From assembly GCA_002496385.1 (NCBI GenBank), contig DAJR01000003.1, forward strand, positions 1,373-35,592: a stretch of DNA of 34,220 nt, written 5' to 3'. Of the stretch, positions 32,460 through 34,220 are shown one piece after another. The number at the start of each line of letters is the position of its first letter. Position 1 is the first letter of the stretch. The notes under the pieces are model-generated. The model was not told where the DNA came from. It searched no databases and saw only the letters and a list, made by a program, of their open reading frames with translations. The DNA is from Methanomassiliicoccales archaeon UBA147. Its GTDB lineage: Archaea > Thermoplasmatota > Thermoplasmata > SG8-5. The position numbers and the translations under genes are program-made.

Positions 32460-34145
32460 ATGAAGCAGATTGTGGAATGCGTGCCGAATTTCAGCGAGGG
32501 AAAGGACAAAGCCATCATTGACCAGATAGTTGCCGCCATCGAGAGCGTCGATGAGAGCCGGGTAGTCGATGTCGACATGGGCGCAGACACCAACCGAACG
32601 GTCGTAACGTTCTTCGGCACCCCGGAGAGCGTCGCGGAATCCGCCTTCCTGGCTGTAAAAAAATCATCTGAATTGATTGACATGGCAGTTCACAAAGGCG
32701 CGCACCCCAGGATGGGCGCGACCGATGTCTGCCCCTTCATCCCTGTCTCCGGGGTCTCAATGAAGGACTGCGTGGAGATATCGAAGAGGGTCGGAGCCCG
32801 CATCGGGAAGGAGCTGGGCATCCCCGTGTATCTCTACGAGGAATCCGCACCCACCGAGGAAAGGCGCAGCCTGGCATTCATCCGCGCGGGCGAATACGAA
32901 GGTCTCCGGTCCCGTTTCAAGTCAACAGCCCTGAAGCCGGATTACGGCCCCGCGAAGTTCGTCCCGAAGTTCGGAGCCATGGCAATCGGCGCCAGGGAGT
33001 TCCTGATTGCCTACAACATCAATCTCAACACCAAGGACAAGAAATACGCTTCTGACATAGCCCTGGAAATCCGGGAGAGCGGCCGCGTGAAGAGGGGCGC
33101 CAGTCCCACAGGTTTTTACAAGGACGGCGAGATAGTCAGGGACAAGAAGGGCAACAAGGTCGAGATCCCCGGGAAATTCAAGAATTGCAGGGCCATCGGC
33201 TGGTACATCGAGGAATACGGCCAGGCCCAGATATCCATCAACCTGACGAACTACCATGTCACTTCCATCCATGCGGTGTTCGACGAGGTGTGCAAGCTTG
33301 CCGAGCAAAGGGGGCTGAGGGTCACCGGCTCTGAGATTGTCGGCCTGGTGCCCAAGAGAGCCATGTTGGATGCCGGCATCCATTACCTGAAGAAGCAGCG
33401 CAAGCCCACCGGCTTCCCCGAGAGAGAGGCGATAGAGACGGCCGTGCGCTCCATGGGACTCAGGGACCTGAGCAAGTTCGACCTGGACGACAAAGTGGTC
33501 GAGTATGTCCTCAAGGACAAGTGCAGGCTCGTGGACATGACGGTTTCCGACTTCGTCGATGAGGTTCAGACCGATTCGGTGGCGCCCGGCGGAGGAAGCG
33601 TGGCCGCACTCGGGGGCGCACTCGGAGCGGGGCTGGTGGCCATGGTGTCCAATCTCACCACCGGGAAGGATTACATCAAAGTCTACAAGGACATCTGCCG
33701 TATCGGCCTGGACACCGAGGCCCTGAAAGCAGCTCTCCTGTACAACGTGGATGCGGATACCCAGGCATTCAACTGTGTGATAGCGGCCAACCGGCTCCCC
33801 AAGGGCACGCCAGCCGAGGCGAAGGCCAGGGACAGGGCGATCCAGGACGCTTACAAGGAAGCAATCAACACCCCGCTCGACAGTGCAAAGAAATGCCTTG
33901 AGGTACTCAGGCAGGCCAGGGAGATTGCCGGAAAAGGCCTGAAGAACTCCATGTCCGATGTCGGGGTCGGCGCGCTGTTTGCCCATGCCGGCATGCATGG
34001 CGCTTTGATGAACGTGAAGATCAACCTTCCCAACATCGAGGATAAGAAATTCGTCGATTCAATGCGCAAAGAATGCCAGAAGCTGGCCAAGGAAGGGGAC
34101 AGGCTTCTGGAAGAAATCCTGGGAACAGTCGGGAAAAATATTTAA
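32460..34145 (+). CDS. ftcD: Bifunctional glutamate formiminotransferase / formiminotetrahydrofolate cyclodeaminase
   Basis: This 561-residue two-domain protein has its formiminotransferase part at about 1-300, with catalytic-type H82 in KGAHPRMGATDVCPF and IVECVPNFSEGKDK at the N terminus. The cyclodeaminase part is at about 350-550, with VAPGGGSVAALGGALGAGL. It transfers the formimino group of formiminoglutamate to (a) folate and releases ammonia to give the methenyl form. This normally closes histidine breakdown, but run with purine synthesis it could supply one-carbon units. Length and domain order are as in the full-length enzyme. GCGTGAG precedes the ATG. Confidence 0.95.
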   Translation: MKQIVECVPNFSEGKDKAIIDQIVAAIESVDESRVVDVDMGADTNRTVVTFFGTPESVAESAFLAVKKSSELIDMAVHKGAHPRMGATDVCPFIPVSGVSMKDCVEISKRVGARIGKELGIPVYLYEESAPTEERRSLAFIRAGEYEGLRSRFKSTALKPDYGPAKFVPKFGAMAIGAREFLIAYNINLNTKDKKYASDIALEIRESGRVKRGASPTGFYKDGEIVRDKKGNKVEIPGKFKNCRAIGWYIEEYGQAQISINLTNYHVTSIHAVFDEVCKLAEQRGLRVTGSEIVGLVPKRAMLDAGIHYLKKQRKPTGFPEREAIETAVRSMGLRDLSKFDLDDKVVEYVLKDKCRLVDMTVSDFVDEVQTDSVAPGGGSVAALGGALGAGLVAMVSNLTTGKDYIKVYKDICRIGLDTEALKAALLYNVDADTQAFNCVIAANRLPKGTPAEAKARDRAIQDAYKEAINTPLDSAKKCLEVLRQAREIAGKGLKNSMSDVGVGALFAHAGMHGALMNVKINLPNIEDKKFVDSMRKECQKLAKEGDRLLEEILGTVGKNI

Positions 34146-34220
34146 TTTCATGCGGTCTAGATTTCTGTCGACTTCAGTGTAAAGATGCCGAGGACCCTCA
34201 GTCCTTCAGGGCTGAGATGA
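34146..34220 (+). other. Window end: stem-loop after ftcD
   Basis: A TATA-like AATATTTAATT lies at the ftcD end (about 34138-34148). CTCAGTCC (from about 34197) can pair with GGGCTGAG around TTCA. This may be the ftcD terminator or the beginning of an RNA gene cut by the window. Confidence 0.3.

Noticed and set aside
34184..34220. Short frame at the right edge
   Set aside because: It has only a dozen codons before a stop and overlaps a stem-loop.

Overview
The window comes from an archaeon. It carries archaeal/eukaryote-type translation and transcription genes in one cluster (eL18, uL13, uS9, RNA polymerase subunit Rpo10/RpoN), a deoxyhypusine synthase, a stand-alone PurS with a small-type PurL, and a tRNA without an encoded CCA. 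Many genes have TATA-like boxes about 26 nt from the start codon, giving leaderless or short-leader mRNAs. A membrane DUF835 protein, KaiC/RAD55-like ATPases and large PKD-containing surface proteins would fit a Thermoplasmata-like euryarchaeon, but that placement is inference. The core genes are GC-rich; several accessory stretches are clearly AT-rich.

Layout. (1) 1-8530: a complete type I-B CRISPR-Cas locus read leftwards, in the order cas6, cas8b, cas7, cas5, cas3, cas4, cas1, cas2, leader, CRISPR array. The array runs off the left edge. The effector block cas8b-cas7-cas5-cas3 is about 35-40% GC where sampled, while cas6 and cas4 are about 62%, with sharp borders. (2) 8691-12119: purS-purL-purQ, the three-subunit FGAM synthase operon. 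(3) 12162-13994: two envelope genes, a membrane-anchored subtilase and a proline-tailed membrane protein. (4) 14029-15755: purC overlapping a TatD-like hydrolase. (5) 15756-16583: about 830 nt without a credible protein gene. It holds three copies of a tRNA-Pro-like repeat spaced about 274 nt apart, several stem-loops, and a symmetrical T-rich terminator against the 3' end of tRNA-Pro(GGG). (6) 16749-17720: archaeal-type phosphoribulokinase. (7) 17853-19256: the rpl18e-rpl13-rps9-rpoN operon, divergent from dys (19385-20326). (8) 20377-30525: three envelope genes, namely a membrane protein joining a RING-like zinc finger to DUF835, a small membrane-anchored protein, and a 2442-residue secreted zinc-metallopeptidase-like giant. 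(9) 30788-34145: two KaiC-like ATPase genes in an operon, divergent from a full-length ftcD.

The genes fall into a few working groups: adaptive immunity, de novo purine synthesis (FGAR to FGAM, then SAICAR), one-carbon and nucleotide-linked carbon metabolism (FtcD, PRK), protein synthesis, and a secreted or membrane proteome.

The best candidates for something undescribed are the tandem tRNA-Pro-like array at 15.8-16.55 kb and the mosaic giant surface protein, in which CUB-like domains sit inside Ig-like repeats. The RING-like/DUF835 membrane protein and the compositional replacement of the Cascade-Cas3 module are also worth attention.
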